A stretch of DNA of 25,992 nt from a virus. Under the pieces are notes generated by a model. The model did not search any database, was not told the origin of the DNA, and saw only the letters and a list, made by a program, of their open reading frames with translations. Position 1 is the first letter of the stretch, and the number at the start of each line of letters is the position of its first letter. The stretch covers positions 1 to 25,992 of IMG/VR virus record IMGVR_UViG_3300027747_000315. One strand, given 5' to 3'. Positions 8,175-15,943 of this stretch are shown here, piece by piece. The position numbers and the translations under genes were made by a program.

Positions 8175-8922
8175 AAAAGTCTATTTAAGCCGTGCCCAAA
8201 CAAAAGCTATGTCAGCGGAATATCCTATTGGTGATCCAACTGGTGGACCAGCTTATGGCGAAAGAAATGACCCCGTAACTGCAACAATTGTAGGTGGTAC
8301 TGCCCTTGTTGGTGGATATATGCAAAGCCAAGCGGCTGGAAAAGCGGCTGATCAATATAGTAGAAGCGCCCAACAAGGCATGGATTACAACAAACAATTG
8401 TATGGTGATGTTCTTGCTCAAAATCAACCTTACATGGATTTGGGTAAAAAAGGTGCAAATATTTATGGTCAATTAGCTGATACTGGTTATTTAACTGCCC
8501 AACCATCAATGAATGATTTAACCCGTTTAATGCCAAATTATCAGTTTGGATTAAATCAAGGCATGGGGCAATTAAATGCCCAACAAAATGCCGCTGGTGG
8601 ATTAATTGGTGGAAATGCTATTCAAGGCGCACAACAATTTGCCCAGGGCTATGCTGGTAATGCTTTAACTGATGCTTTCAATCAATATCAAGCTAACCGT
8701 ACAAACGTAGTTAGTAACGTAAATGCCTTAACCGGTGTTGGACAAAATGCTAACCAAACAGTAGCCAATATGGCTGGTGGCACTTCCGGCAACGTTAGTA
8801 ATATGCTTTCGAGCATTGGTAATGCACAAGCCGCTGGAACTATGGGCCAAGCTAATGCTTATGCTGGCGCTTTAAACAACGTTAGCAATTACGCTATGTT
8901 GTACGGAATGATGAAGAAGTAA
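8167..8922 (+). CDS. Ejection / DNA-transfer type internal virion protein
   Basis: With the ATG at 8167 this is 251 aa; an AGGTG at 8157-8161 is well spaced, and the start overlaps the previous stop by 8 bases. The frame remains open upstream, but that part overlaps the GNAT gene. A later ATG at 8209 has no ribosome binding site. The protein is rich in Gly, Ala, Asn and Gln. It has a hydrophobic Gly-rich segment (TATIVGGTALVGGYMQ) near residue 40 and a long Gln/Asn/Ala helical region with SMNDLTRLMPNYQFGLNQGM and repeated NAxQxAxG. This resembles gp7-type P22 ejection proteins, which leave the virion with the DNA to form a channel. It is the first of three adjacent genes of this type. Confidence 0.7.
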   Translation: MYKKVYLSRAQTKAMSAEYPIGDPTGGPAYGERNDPVTATIVGGTALVGGYMQSQAAGKAADQYSRSAQQGMDYNKQLYGDVLAQNQPYMDLGKKGANIYGQLADTGYLTAQPSMNDLTRLMPNYQFGLNQGMGQLNAQQNAAGGLIGGNAIQGAQQFAQGYAGNALTDAFNQYQANRTNVVSNVNALTGVGQNANQTVANMAGGTSGNVSNMLSSIGNAQAAGTMGQANAYAGALNNVSNYAMLYGMMKK

Positions 8923-8931
8923 GGAAATAAT

Positions 8932-10371
8932 ATGGCTCAATTTAGCGCAGATTTAAACCCAAAACAAACTGGTATGTCACTTGGTGACATTATGAAGGCC
9001 GGTATGTATGGCGCCGAAATGGACGTTTTGAATCGTCAGGCCGCTATTGCTAGAGAAAAAGAAAAAGAAATTCCTATTATTCAAAATTTTGCAAAAGGTG
9101 AAGGTTCTAAATTACCTGATGGCAGTTTTGATTTAAAACAATTGCCAGCATTAATGTCAATGGCACCATTGACTGGTCCTGAATTTGCTAAAAATATTAC
9201 TGATTTAACTAAAAATCATATTGAAACCAATCGTGCAATGAATCAACTTGCTATCGAGAATAGGCAACCATTTGCAACTATTTATGGCAATTATGGGCAA
9301 ATGGCGGCACAAGGACGTCAAGTATTTGCCCCTGAAATTATTGCTTCTTTTGATAGATTAAAAGAATACAACCCACAGATAGCAACGGTAGCTGATGGTC
9401 ATATTAGGGGATTGAAAGCTTTTGGTAATCAACCAATTCCAGCACAAGAATTAATGAAATACCGCAATGAATCATTAACGCCTAGAGAACTGATTGATCA
9501 ATTTAGTCCTAAAGCTGAAATGGCTAATATTGGTGGTGCTGAACGTGTTGTTGTTCGTCAACCTTCAGTAGCGGGTGAGCAACCTACTATTACTCCTGGT
9601 GGCTTTGGTGGCCAACCAGTTGGTGGCGGTACTTCTACTACAACACCTGGCACTTCCGGTTCTACTAGCGGAAAAATGCCGGAATTAATTAAGTATGGAA
9701 GCTTGAAAGCACGTGATCCTGAATTATTAAACCTTGATACTGCCCAACAAGAAGCTAGAAAAATTGGCGCACCAATGGTAGCTGATGCTCCATTAAATAT
9801 TAAAGCGGCTAAAGATATTCAGCAACCAGTTAGAAAAGTTGAAGAATTTATTAATAGTGCAAGCGGTTCTAAGCTTTACCAAACACTACAAGCAAGCGGT
9901 AAATATGCGTTTGGTAACTCTGATTTAGATTCTTTAATTAAAAACATTGCACAAGTTCAAGCTAGAAATGCTGAAGTTATGGGCTTGGCTAAAACTGACC
10001 ATATGCAAGACCTTAATGCCAAACTTTCAGGTAGCGAAAAGATTGATGCAAAAGCTTTGGCCGGTGTTATGCAACAAGTTAAAGCCGATGCCGTTGCCGC
10101 TGAAAAATACAATACTGGACTTTTAAAGTTTGTTGAAAAGCATGGTGACGTTAACGGTCAAATTCTTGCTAAAAAGTTTCAATCTGCTTGGGCAGAAAAC
10201 TATGATCCACGTATTTTTCAAATTCAAAACATTGAAAATTCACAATTATCTGAACGTGAACAAGATAAACGAATTCGTGAAATACATGGTTCAATGTCAA
10301 AAGAAGAATTTAAAGACTTGGAAAACAAATCTAAAACGTTATATCGTTTGGAAAAAGGTTTATATCAATAA
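8932..10371 (+). CDS. Ejection-type internal virion protein with ADLNPK N-terminus
   Basis: This encodes 479 aa with an AAGGA ribosome binding site. The protein is mostly helical and charged. A flexible Gly/Thr/Ser/Pro linker at about residues 222-246 (GGFGGQPVGGGTSTTTPG) separates two helical halves. No signal peptide or transmembrane span is seen. Its place between a gp7-like Gly/Ala protein and a large peptidase-bearing protein matches the ejection-protein cluster of P22-like phages, where the middle protein is gp20-like. The first residues, MAQFSADLNPKQTGMSLGDI, resemble the start of the 66-aa protein at 25593-25793 (MAFTADLNPKNSKSMDLLDL), which hints at a shared docking tag. Its stop shares one base with the next start. 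Confidence 0.6.
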   Translation: MAQFSADLNPKQTGMSLGDIMKAGMYGAEMDVLNRQAAIAREKEKEIPIIQNFAKGEGSKLPDGSFDLKQLPALMSMAPLTGPEFAKNITDLTKNHIETNRAMNQLAIENRQPFATIYGNYGQMAAQGRQVFAPEIIASFDRLKEYNPQIATVADGHIRGLKAFGNQPIPAQELMKYRNESLTPRELIDQFSPKAEMANIGGAERVVVRQPSVAGEQPTITPGGFGGQPVGGGTSTTTPGTSGSTSGKMPELIKYGSLKARDPELLNLDTAQQEARKIGAPMVADAPLNIKAAKDIQQPVRKVEEFINSASGSKLYQTLQASGKYAFGNSDLDSLIKNIAQVQARNAEVMGLAKTDHMQDLNAKLSGSEKIDAKALAGVMQQVKADAVAAEKYNTGLLKFVEKHGDVNGQILAKKFQSAWAENYDPRIFQIQNIENSQLSEREQDKRIREIHGSMSKEEFKDLENKSKTLYRLEKGLYQ

Positions 10372-12401
10372 TGGCCAACATATTAGATGATGAAATTCCA
10401 GGGTTTAAATACCGATATTCAGGCCCCGAAGCTACTCCATCATCTAAAGTTGGAGTAACGGTAAGTGCCGGGCCAACTGATGAACAATTGGCCGCCGCCG
10501 CCAAACCTAAAGTTGATTTAAGTAACCTTACGCCTGAAATTAAAGAACGGTTAGATTTACTTAACAAGCTTTATAAAGAAGATACAAAGTTAAACCCTAA
10601 AGGCGAAGATTTGCCTATTACTAGCGGATATAGAACTAGGGAACAACAACGTCAATTATATTTAGACCGACTTAAAAACCCTAATTTGGTAGCGGAACCA
10701 GGCAAAAGCCGACATGAAGGTGGTAATGCCATAGATTTGCACCCAAGGGTGCCTGATTCATTACTTGCACAAGTAGGTTTTCATCGTCCCCACGGTGCAA
10801 AAGATATGTACCACGTGGAAGTAAACCCTAATAGTGACTTTCAATTGGCACCATATGACGTAAATATGGATGAAGAAGCGCCAGGGTTCAAATTTAAATA
10901 CAACCCAACAAAAGTAACTGCCGCTGAAGAATTGGGCAGTATGCTTGAAGATGCTAAATCTTATCCAAAACGATTTGCTAAAGAAGCGGCTTCTGTTGTT
11001 GACCTTGCTTTAGGTGTTCCAATAGCCGCCGCACAATTTGTATTGCACCCAGCCGCAAAATTAGCTGATACATTTATGGGCGAACAAACCCAAGATCAGC
11101 GTGACAAATTAACTAAAGCTGCCCAAGATTTTAGCAATCCGCTAGGAAAAGCATTTAATTTGCTTGATGATCCAGTTTATAAAGGTGAAGGCGCCCGTCA
11201 AATTTTGGAATATGTTGGCGAACACGTTGATAAAGGTGCAGATTGGATTTCTAAAAATACAGGCATGGACAAACGTGATGCTAAATGGTGGATTGATGCC
11301 GCCATGGTTAAAGCCGCACCAACTGCTGGCCGTGCCGTTAAAGGTACTGCTAAAAAAGTAGCTGAAGTTGCCACCGCTGAAAACGCTGGTAATTTGCTTG
11401 CTGAAATAAGCGGCAAAATGACTAACACTAGCCCATACAATACTAAAAAAGCTTATGAAGCTGGTTTTGAAAAAAACCCAGCAATATTGGATTTTGCAAA
11501 AGAAGGTGCAGTTTCGGCACCGGAAATTGTTGGCAACGTGCGTGAAGCATTTCAATCCGTTAAAGAAAATCGCCGTCAAGCATACCAACAGGGAATTGCT
11601 TCTACCAAAGGTAATCAAGTATTTTTGGACTTTAAACCCATTCGTGAAACTTTCAATAAAACCGTTGATTCTTTAAAATCTAAAAATCTTGGTGTAGAAG
11701 CTTCCAAAGTTGGCCCTGAAACAATGGGCAAAGTTAAAGAAATTGAAACTATTCTTAATGAATGGGAAAGAAAACCTGAACTTCATACTGCCGGTGGACT
11801 TGATGATTTAAAACAACGCATTGATGACGTTTATTCACAAGGTATGACAGATCAAGCAAAACGGGTTATGACTGCTACTCGTAATGCCGTAAAAGATACT
11901 ATTGTTAAGCAAGACAAAAATTACGAAAAAACAATGGCTGATTACGAAAAAGGCCTTGAACTTGAACGTGAAATTAAAAATGCTTTAAGTCTTGGCGATA
12001 AAGTTGGAGTTGATACTACTATTCGTAAACTTGCCCAAGTATTTTCAAATAAATCTACTTTAAGTAAAGAATATCGTTTGCAACTTTTGCAAGAACTTGA
12101 AAGAGTTGGTGGTAAAGATATTATTAATAAATTGGCTGGATATGCCATGAGCCAAAAAATACCAGGTGCATTGCAATTATTGGCTGATATTAGCGTTGGT
12201 ATTGGGGCGCATATGTTTAGCCCTGAAGTTGGAGCCGCTACATTGATTAGCACAATGGCCGCACAAAGCCCAAGGTTAGCCCTTTATGGTGCTTACGGTG
12301 CTGGACGTTCTGCACGTGCCATTAGTGACGTAGGCCAAGCCGCAAAAGCCCAGGTAGAAAAAGGCAAAACCAAATTAAGTGAAATAACTTCAAGGAAATA
12401 A
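10371..12401 (+). CDS. Large ejection-type protein with M15 peptidoglycan peptidase domain
   Basis: This encodes 676 aa. Residues ~50-160 form an M15 (VanY / L-Ala-D-Glu endopeptidase-like) domain: SGYRTREQQRQLY, SRHEGGNAIDLH with H115 and D122 as metal ligands, and YHVEV with H148 as the third ligand and E150 nearby. Such domains cut cell-wall cross-links or stem peptides, here probably opening the wall locally during DNA entry. The rest is helical, with hydrophobic stretches near residues 205-235 and 615-655 (ISVGIGAHMFSPEVGAATLIS) that could contact membrane. A short motif, DExPGFKxxY, occurs just before the peptidase domain (residues 7-16) and just after it (168-177). It starts on the TAATG of the preceding gene, which suggests coupled synthesis. 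Confidence 0.75.
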   Translation: MANILDDEIPGFKYRYSGPEATPSSKVGVTVSAGPTDEQLAAAAKPKVDLSNLTPEIKERLDLLNKLYKEDTKLNPKGEDLPITSGYRTREQQRQLYLDRLKNPNLVAEPGKSRHEGGNAIDLHPRVPDSLLAQVGFHRPHGAKDMYHVEVNPNSDFQLAPYDVNMDEEAPGFKFKYNPTKVTAAEELGSMLEDAKSYPKRFAKEAASVVDLALGVPIAAAQFVLHPAAKLADTFMGEQTQDQRDKLTKAAQDFSNPLGKAFNLLDDPVYKGEGARQILEYVGEHVDKGADWISKNTGMDKRDAKWWIDAAMVKAAPTAGRAVKGTAKKVAEVATAENAGNLLAEISGKMTNTSPYNTKKAYEAGFEKNPAILDFAKEGAVSAPEIVGNVREAFQSVKENRRQAYQQGIASTKGNQVFLDFKPIRETFNKTVDSLKSKNLGVEASKVGPETMGKVKEIETILNEWERKPELHTAGGLDDLKQRIDDVYSQGMTDQAKRVMTATRNAVKDTIVKQDKNYEKTMADYEKGLELEREIKNALSLGDKVGVDTTIRKLAQVFSNKSTLSKEYRLQLLQELERVGGKDIINKLAGYAMSQKIPGALQLLADISVGIGAHMFSPEVGAATLISTMAAQSPRLALYGAYGAGRSARAISDVGQAAKAQVEKGKTKLSEITSRK

Positions 12402-12402
12402 C

Positions 12403-13170
12403 ATGGCAACGGTACTTTTATCCCCAGTTGGCAATGGCCAACAATTTTTTAACAATAATGGCTTGCCTAATGCTGGTGGATTAATCTATACCTACCAAGC
12501 TGGTTCAAGCACTTTATTGACTACTTACACTACCGTAAACGGCACGATTGCTAATACCAATCCTATTGTTTTGGATGCTTATGGCCGCACCCCAAGCGAA
12601 ATTTGGATGCAAACCGGATATAGCTATAAGTTTGTAATTCAAACTTCTGCCGCCGTTACTTTGCAAACTTTGGATAACTTATATCCAATATTGCAAAATG
12701 CCCCAGCCAGCGCACCAACCCTTCCAACTGGCGCAATTATTCTTTGGTCAGGCAGTATTGGTTCCATTCCTAGTGGTTATGTAATTTGTGATGGTGCAAA
12801 TTCAACACCGGATTTGCGTGACCGTTTTGTAATAGCGGCTGGATCAACTTATGCAGTAGGCGCAACTGGTGGTTCTGCTGATGCAATTACAGTAACCCAT
12901 ACCCATACTGCAACTTCAACTTCAACTGTTACTGATCCTACACACTTTCATTACGAAGCTTCTGCTGCTGGTGGCTCGGATAATCCAGCCGTATCAAATA
13001 CAATTATTCCTTCTGCTGGAATTGGATATACTGCTGCTAATTTTAGAACAAGTTATGCTTCTACTGGGATTACAGTAGCCACAAGCACCACTAATGCCAA
13101 TGCCGGAACAAGCGGAACTAATGCCAATTTGCCACCGTACTATGCCCTTGCATACATCATGAAAACCTAA
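12403..13170 (+). CDS. Tailspike-type protein with head-binding and collar domains
   Basis: This encodes 255 aa with an AAGGA ribosome binding site. The N-terminal ~95 residues (NGQQFFNNNGLPNAGGLIYTY, IVLDAYGRTPSEIWMQTGYSYKFVI) resemble the P22 tailspike head-binding domain that attaches fibres to the virion. Residues ~105-155 form a tail-collar domain (PTGAIILWSGSI, PSGYVICDGANSTPDLRDRFVIAAG). Then comes a His-rich fibre tip with THTHTA and HFH, resembling the metal-binding trimeric needle of short tail fibres, and the usual ending NLPPYYALAYIMKT. It is probably a receptor-binding fibre distinct from the long fibre upstream. The neighbours downstream are lysis genes. Confidence 0.8.
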   Translation: MATVLLSPVGNGQQFFNNNGLPNAGGLIYTYQAGSSTLLTTYTTVNGTIANTNPIVLDAYGRTPSEIWMQTGYSYKFVIQTSAAVTLQTLDNLYPILQNAPASAPTLPTGAIILWSGSIGSIPSGYVICDGANSTPDLRDRFVIAAGSTYAVGATGGSADAITVTHTHTATSTSTVTDPTHFHYEASAAGGSDNPAVSNTIIPSAGIGYTAANFRTSYASTGITVATSTTNANAGTSGTNANLPPYYALAYIMKT

Positions 13171-13171
13171 T

Positions 13172-13339
13172 ATGACTACCATTGACAAAAACGAAGCCGC
13201 TTTATCTGCCCACGAACAAGTTTGTGCTTTTCGTTACGAATCAATTAATGCTCGTTTAAAAAGACTTGAACAAATATTAATTGCTTCTGCTGGGTTTATG
13301 ATTTCCGTTCTTATTTCTATTGCACTTAAAATACAGTAA
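13172..13339 (+). CDS. XhlA-like short membrane protein (lysis region)
   Basis: This 55-aa gene starts 1 nt after the collar gene stop and has only a weak ribosome binding site. It has an amphipathic N-terminal helix (SAHEQVCAFRYESINARLKRLEQ) and one C-terminal transmembrane helix (ILIASAGFMISVLISIAL). This layout fits the XhlA/haemolysin-like proteins that act with holins. Location immediately before a coiled-coil anchor protein, a holin-like protein and an endolysin supports a lysis role. The assignment rests on topology and context, since such short proteins carry little sequence signal. Confidence 0.6.
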   Translation: MTTIDKNEAALSAHEQVCAFRYESINARLKRLEQILIASAGFMISVLISIALKIQ

Positions 13340-13345
13340 TGAGTA

Positions 13346-13798
13346 ATGTCAGACCCTTATGGAATAACAGAAGGAGTAAAAACTCTTTCCAGTAGCTTGG
13401 ATGCAAGCCGAGAAGCCAGTAAAGGTTTATCTAAAAGCATTGAAAACATTCAAAATGATGGATTAGATTTAGCCCAAAAACAAGCTAATGAACGTATTAG
13501 AGCCAGGCGTGAAGCAGAGTTTAAAAAAGAACAAGCATTAATAAAAGCATTAAAACAATGGCAACATAACAAACAAATAAGCGATGAAGAAGCTAAATTA
13601 AAAATAGATTTTGTAAAAAAATACGGTGCAAAAGAATGGGAAGCAGTATTAAAAATTAAAATGGATATTGAAAGCTTACGTAAAAAAGACAACGAAGAAT
13701 ACCAACACGAATTAAAAGCTATAAAACGTTTACAGTTTTATTGTTTTGCAGTTGCGGCGGTATTTGCTTGGTATTTTACTTGGGGGTACAAATGGTAG
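13346..13798 (+). CDS. Coiled-coil tail-anchored membrane protein
   Basis: This encodes 150 aa. A long charged helical region (about residues 35-128, rich in Lys, Glu, Gln and Ala) is followed by one C-terminal transmembrane segment (LQFYCFAVAAVFAWYFTW). The order is the reverse of Rz spanins, whose membrane anchor is N-terminal, so I do not call it Rz. The bulk would lie in the cytoplasm or be tethered to the inner membrane. It lies inside the lysis cassette, 6 nt after the XhlA-like gene. Function unknown; regulation of lysis timing or a virion role are both possible. Confidence 0.6.
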   Translation: MSDPYGITEGVKTLSSSLDASREASKGLSKSIENIQNDGLDLAQKQANERIRARREAEFKKEQALIKALKQWQHNKQISDEEAKLKIDFVKKYGAKEWEAVLKIKMDIESLRKKDNEEYQHELKAIKRLQFYCFAVAAVFAWYFTWGYKW

Positions 13799-13851
13799 CT
13801 TATTTGACATTTTGTTTTGTTTACTGGGGTTCATTGGCTTGTTACGCATAA
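13792..13851 (+). CDS. Possible 19-aa hydrophobic peptide
   Basis: The frame starts at an ATG overlapping the previous stop by 7 bases and encodes MVAYLTFCFVYWGSLACYA, a single hydrophobic span. It fills most of the gap before the holin-like gene and keeps the tight spacing of the cassette. There is no clear Shine-Dalgarno site and length alone is weak evidence, so this may be a chance frame. Confidence 0.25.
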   Translation: MVAYLTFCFVYWGSLACYA

Positions 13852-13861
13852 GGAATAAATT

Positions 13862-14356
13862 ATGGATTGGTTAATGAAATTAGTGCCGACTATTGCCACT
13901 TGTTTAGGTGGTCCATTAGCTGGCCTAGCCGTTACTGCGGTATCTAAAGCATTAGGTATTGATGAAGATAAAGTTCAAGATGTTATTGATAGCGGCAAAT
14001 TATCTGCTGACCAAATATCTAGTCTTAAACAAGCTGAAATTGAATTGCAACGCCAGGCCCAAGAATTAGGATTAAATTTTGAACAATTGGCCGTTCAAGA
14101 CCGTGCTTCTGCCCGTGATTTACAAAAAGAAACAAAATCTTTTATTCCCCCGGTATTGTCTATATTAGTCACCCTTGGATTTTTTGGTATTTTGGGTGGT
14201 TTAATGTCAGGCAAAATTATGACTTCTGATGCCCTAATGCTGATGTTAGGTAGCCTTGGTACCGCATGGACAGGCATTATTGCTTTTTACTTTGGTTCTT
14301 CAGCAAGCAGTCAAGCTAAAGATAATATGATTCATAATTCCACCCCAATTAAATGA
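13862..14356 (+). CDS. Holin-like protein (3-TM GTA-holin type)
   Basis: This encodes 164 aa with an AAGGA ribosome binding site. It has an N-terminal hydrophobic stretch (LVPTIATCLGGPLAGLAVTAVSKALG), a soluble helical middle with many Gln/Glu/Asp, and two C-terminal transmembrane helices (IPPVLSILVTLGFFGILGGLM and ALMLMLGSLGTAWTGIIAFYFG), ending in GSSASSQAKD. This matches the holin group with three membrane segments known from gene-transfer agents and phages. Holins open the inner membrane to release endolysin. Its stop overlaps the endolysin start (ATGA), which supports the pairing. Confidence 0.75.
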   Translation: MDWLMKLVPTIATCLGGPLAGLAVTAVSKALGIDEDKVQDVIDSGKLSADQISSLKQAEIELQRQAQELGLNFEQLAVQDRASARDLQKETKSFIPPVLSILVTLGFFGILGGLMSGKIMTSDALMLMLGSLGTAWTGIIAFYFGSSASSQAKDNMIHNSTPIK

Positions 14357-14952
14357 CTAATGATCAATTAAAAGCCCTTGGCCTTGGCGAACAATGGCTT
14401 GACCCATTAAACGAAACGTTTGATAAATACCAAATTAATACGCCACAACGTCAAGCGTGTTTTCTAGGGCAAACCCTTCATGAATCCGGTAACTTTAAAT
14501 TTATTAAAGAAAACTTAAATTATTCTGCTAAAGCATTAATGGCAACTTGGCCAAGCCGGTTTCCTAGTTTAGATATTGCAACGCAATATGAACGCCAACC
14601 TAAAAAGATAGCCAGCAAAGTTTATGTTGGCCGCATGGGAAATGAAACTCCGGAAGATGCCGCCAAATTTATAGGCCGTGGATTGATACAATGTACCGGT
14701 AAAGAAGCGTATCAGCATTGTGGTGAAGCGTTAGGCGTTGACTTGGTAGCCCAGCCCCAACTTTTAGAAGAACCCCGTTACGCCGTGTTATCGGCTGGCT
14801 GGTTTTGGAATAAAAAAGGGTTAAACGCCCTGGCTGATGAAGGCACTAAAGATGCTTTTGAAGTAATGACTAAACGTATTAATGGTGGTTTAATTGGTTT
14901 AGATGACCGTAAAACCAAAATGAACGAAGCACTTAAAGCACTAGGAGCATAA
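14353..14952 (+). CDS. GH19-family endolysin
   Basis: This encodes 199 aa, coupled to the holin-like gene by an ATGA overlap. Glycoside hydrolase family 19 features are visible: RQACFLGQTLHESGNFKFIKENLNY, where the Glu of HESG is the usual general acid, then KVYVGRMGN, DAAKFIGRGLIQCTGKEAYQ and a later GWFWNKKGLNALAD. These are hallmark segments of chitinase-like phage lysozymes that cut peptidoglycan glycan strands. No signal peptide is present, so export through the holin is expected. Length is normal for single-domain GH19 endolysins, and no cell-wall binding domain is seen. Confidence 0.88.
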   Translation: MTNDQLKALGLGEQWLDPLNETFDKYQINTPQRQACFLGQTLHESGNFKFIKENLNYSAKALMATWPSRFPSLDIATQYERQPKKIASKVYVGRMGNETPEDAAKFIGRGLIQCTGKEAYQHCGEALGVDLVAQPQLLEEPRYAVLSAGWFWNKKGLNALADEGTKDAFEVMTKRINGGLIGLDDRKTKMNEALKALGA

Positions 14953-14953
14953 A

Positions 14954-15106
14954 ATGCACAATGAAAAAAAAGAAGAAGTTGAATCAAAAGCAATGCAAAA
15001 AAAAGAAAACAAGCAAATGATTCAAATGCGTAGTGGATTGTTTGAATTAAAGCGTGAACTAAAAAAGCATGAGGGTAAGCCTATGAACAAGGCTCACCCC
15101 AAGTAA
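14954..15106 (+). CDS. 50-aa highly charged protein at the end of the lysis operon
   Basis: This frame starts 1 nt after the endolysin stop and encodes 50 residues, about a third of them Lys or Glu (MHNEKKEEVESKAMQKKENK at the start). It is helical and has no hydrophobic span. It is the last gene of the rightward late transcript, and its 3' end overlaps a hairpin that probably terminates the opposing transcript. Only weak sequence evidence exists, but the position and the polar composition fit a real small gene. Confidence 0.5.
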   Translation: MHNEKKEEVESKAMQKKENKQMIQMRSGLFELKRELKKHEGKPMNKAHPK

Positions 15107-15127
15107 TTACAAGCTTTTGTAATACTT
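15073..15127. terminator. Terminator hairpins between convergent operons
   Basis: Hairpin 1 pairs GGGTAAGCCT (15073-15082) with AGGCTCACCC (15090-15099), with one A-C mismatch on the + strand that becomes a G-U pair on the - strand. On the - strand it is followed six bases later by TTTTTT, so it should end the leftward transcript. Hairpin 2 pairs AAGT and ATTACAA (15101-15112, one bulge) with TTGTAATACTT (15117-15127) and may serve the rightward transcript. Hairpin 1 lies within the coding 3' end of the 50-aa gene. Confidence 0.6.
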
Positions 15128-15229
15128 CCATTTATCTTGATATTGCTGAAGTGCAGATGGTGGCACCCAGCCTAATTGCCGCCATCTAATGGTTATATCG
15201 GTGTAAGAAGTTGGAAAATATCGGTTCAT
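15107..15229 (-). CDS. 40-aa small phage protein
   Basis: This short - strand gene starts 2 nt after the upstream stop and has a good AAGGA ribosome binding site five bases before its ATG. It encodes MNRYFPTSYTDITIRWRQLG and a C-terminal half with WVPPSALQQYQDKWKYY. The Trp/Tyr-rich, well-formed composition and tight spacing argue that it is real. I know of small phage proteins with a 'RWxxLGWxPPS' segment but no function. It is the last gene of the leftward three-gene operon, ending directly at the terminator hairpins. Confidence 0.6.
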   Translation of the reverse strand: MNRYFPTSYTDITIRWRQLGWVPPSALQQYQDKWKYYKSL

Positions 15230-15231
15230 AT

Positions 15232-15465
15232 TTATCCTTGTGTTAAAAAAACCACAAAAACCACAAAACCAATAAACATTAAACCAGTAAAAACTTCATT
15301 AGCTATTTTTTTAAATTTTTTGATTTTGCGTTGTTTATCTTCCCAAACAAGAAGTTTGTTGTATTCCTCACGATCACCCCAACCCTTATTGGCCATGCGT
15401 TGTAAGTTTTCTTGTTTAGCCTGGTAAGCCCAAAATGCTTCTGCTTGTTGTTCTTCACGGTTCAT
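15232..15465 (-). CDS. Small tail-anchored membrane protein
   Basis: This encodes 77 aa, and its start overlaps the previous gene's stop by 4 bases (ATGA). The first ~50 residues are strongly charged and helical (MNREEQQAEAFWAYQAKQEN onward), and the end is a single transmembrane helix (VFTGLMFIGFVVFVVFL). The soluble part would face the cytoplasm. It is the second gene of a leftward operon controlled by the promoter-leader cassette at 15762-15812. The function is unknown; early expression and a membrane location would be compatible with host takeover or superinfection roles, which is speculation. Confidence 0.6.
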   Translation of the reverse strand: MNREEQQAEAFWAYQAKQENLQRMANKGWGDREEYNKLLVWEDKQRKIKKFKKIANEVFTGLMFIGFVVFVVFLTQG

Positions 15466-15740
15466 TTTGCAGTTACCTTTAAAGTAATTACGGCAGTTGT
15501 TTTAGTATATTTGGCAATCAATTCTGCTGGTACATTAGCTTCAGCATAAACGGTCTTGTTGTCAACGGTGGCACGTTGTGAAAGGGTAACGCAAGCTTTA
15601 AACAAATTGCCTTCTGTATGGCCTTCTGTTTGCTTTAATTCATTTTTAATTGCATCGGCTTGTGCTTCTAAATCAGCAATTTGAGCCATCAACATACCTA
15701 ATTGGTCAACTTTGCTTAACTGAATATCCATTGCTTTCAT
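15462..15740 (-). CDS. Small early protein with coiled-coil N-terminus
   Basis: This encodes 92 aa. It has an AAGGA ribosome binding site and is the first gene after the cassette promoter at 15762-15812. Residues ~5-40 form a coiled-coil-like helix (LSKVDQLGMLMAQIADLEAQ). The remainder is a beta-rich tail with FKACVTLSQRATVDNKTVYAE and AVITLKVTAK. The overall plan (helix pair then a small beta domain) is shared with several small phage proteins, including Gam-like nuclease inhibitors, but I cannot support that assignment. It overlaps the next gene by 4 bases. Confidence 0.6.
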   Translation of the reverse strand: MKAMDIQLSKVDQLGMLMAQIADLEAQADAIKNELKQTEGHTEGNLFKACVTLSQRATVDNKTVYAEANVPAELIAKYTKTTAVITLKVTAK

Positions 15741-15761
15741 GATGTTTTCCTTTTATTTATC

Positions 15762-15812
15762 ACCGCAACGTTGCGGTATTGATAATTTACTAAAGAAAAC
15801 TTCACTACGCAA
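15762..15812 (-). promoter_or_regulatory. Leftward promoter-leader cassette L1
   Basis: On the - strand, TTGCGT (15807-15812) and TAAATT (15784-15789) form -35 and -10 boxes with a 17-nt spacer. The spacer is filled by an 18-bp imperfect inverted repeat (15789-15806; ACTAAAGAAAACTTCACT on the + strand). Six bases after the -10 box comes the 16-nt palindrome ACCGCAACGTTGCGGT (15762-15777), which in RNA is a 6-bp stem with an ACGU loop. Then GATAAATAAAAGGA leads to the ATG of the 92-aa gene. The design is shared with cassettes L2 and L3. Confidence 0.65.
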
Positions 15813-15943
15813 GAACTATTTACTAGGTGTTTACCCTAAAAACAACAAAAAGGTGGGGCTACTCGCTACGTCTATTAGATATGCCGCTGGTAAAAAAGGC
15901 CGACATTCACCATCCAGGAATAGCATCCGCTTTCGCCCCGTTG

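Noticed and set aside
11142-11618. A 158-codon leftward frame inside the peptidase-bearing ejection gene
   Set aside because: Long for a shadow, but composition is Phe/Cys/Ser-rich, there is no start signal, and the + strand gene is well supported by its M15 domain and overlaps with neighbours.
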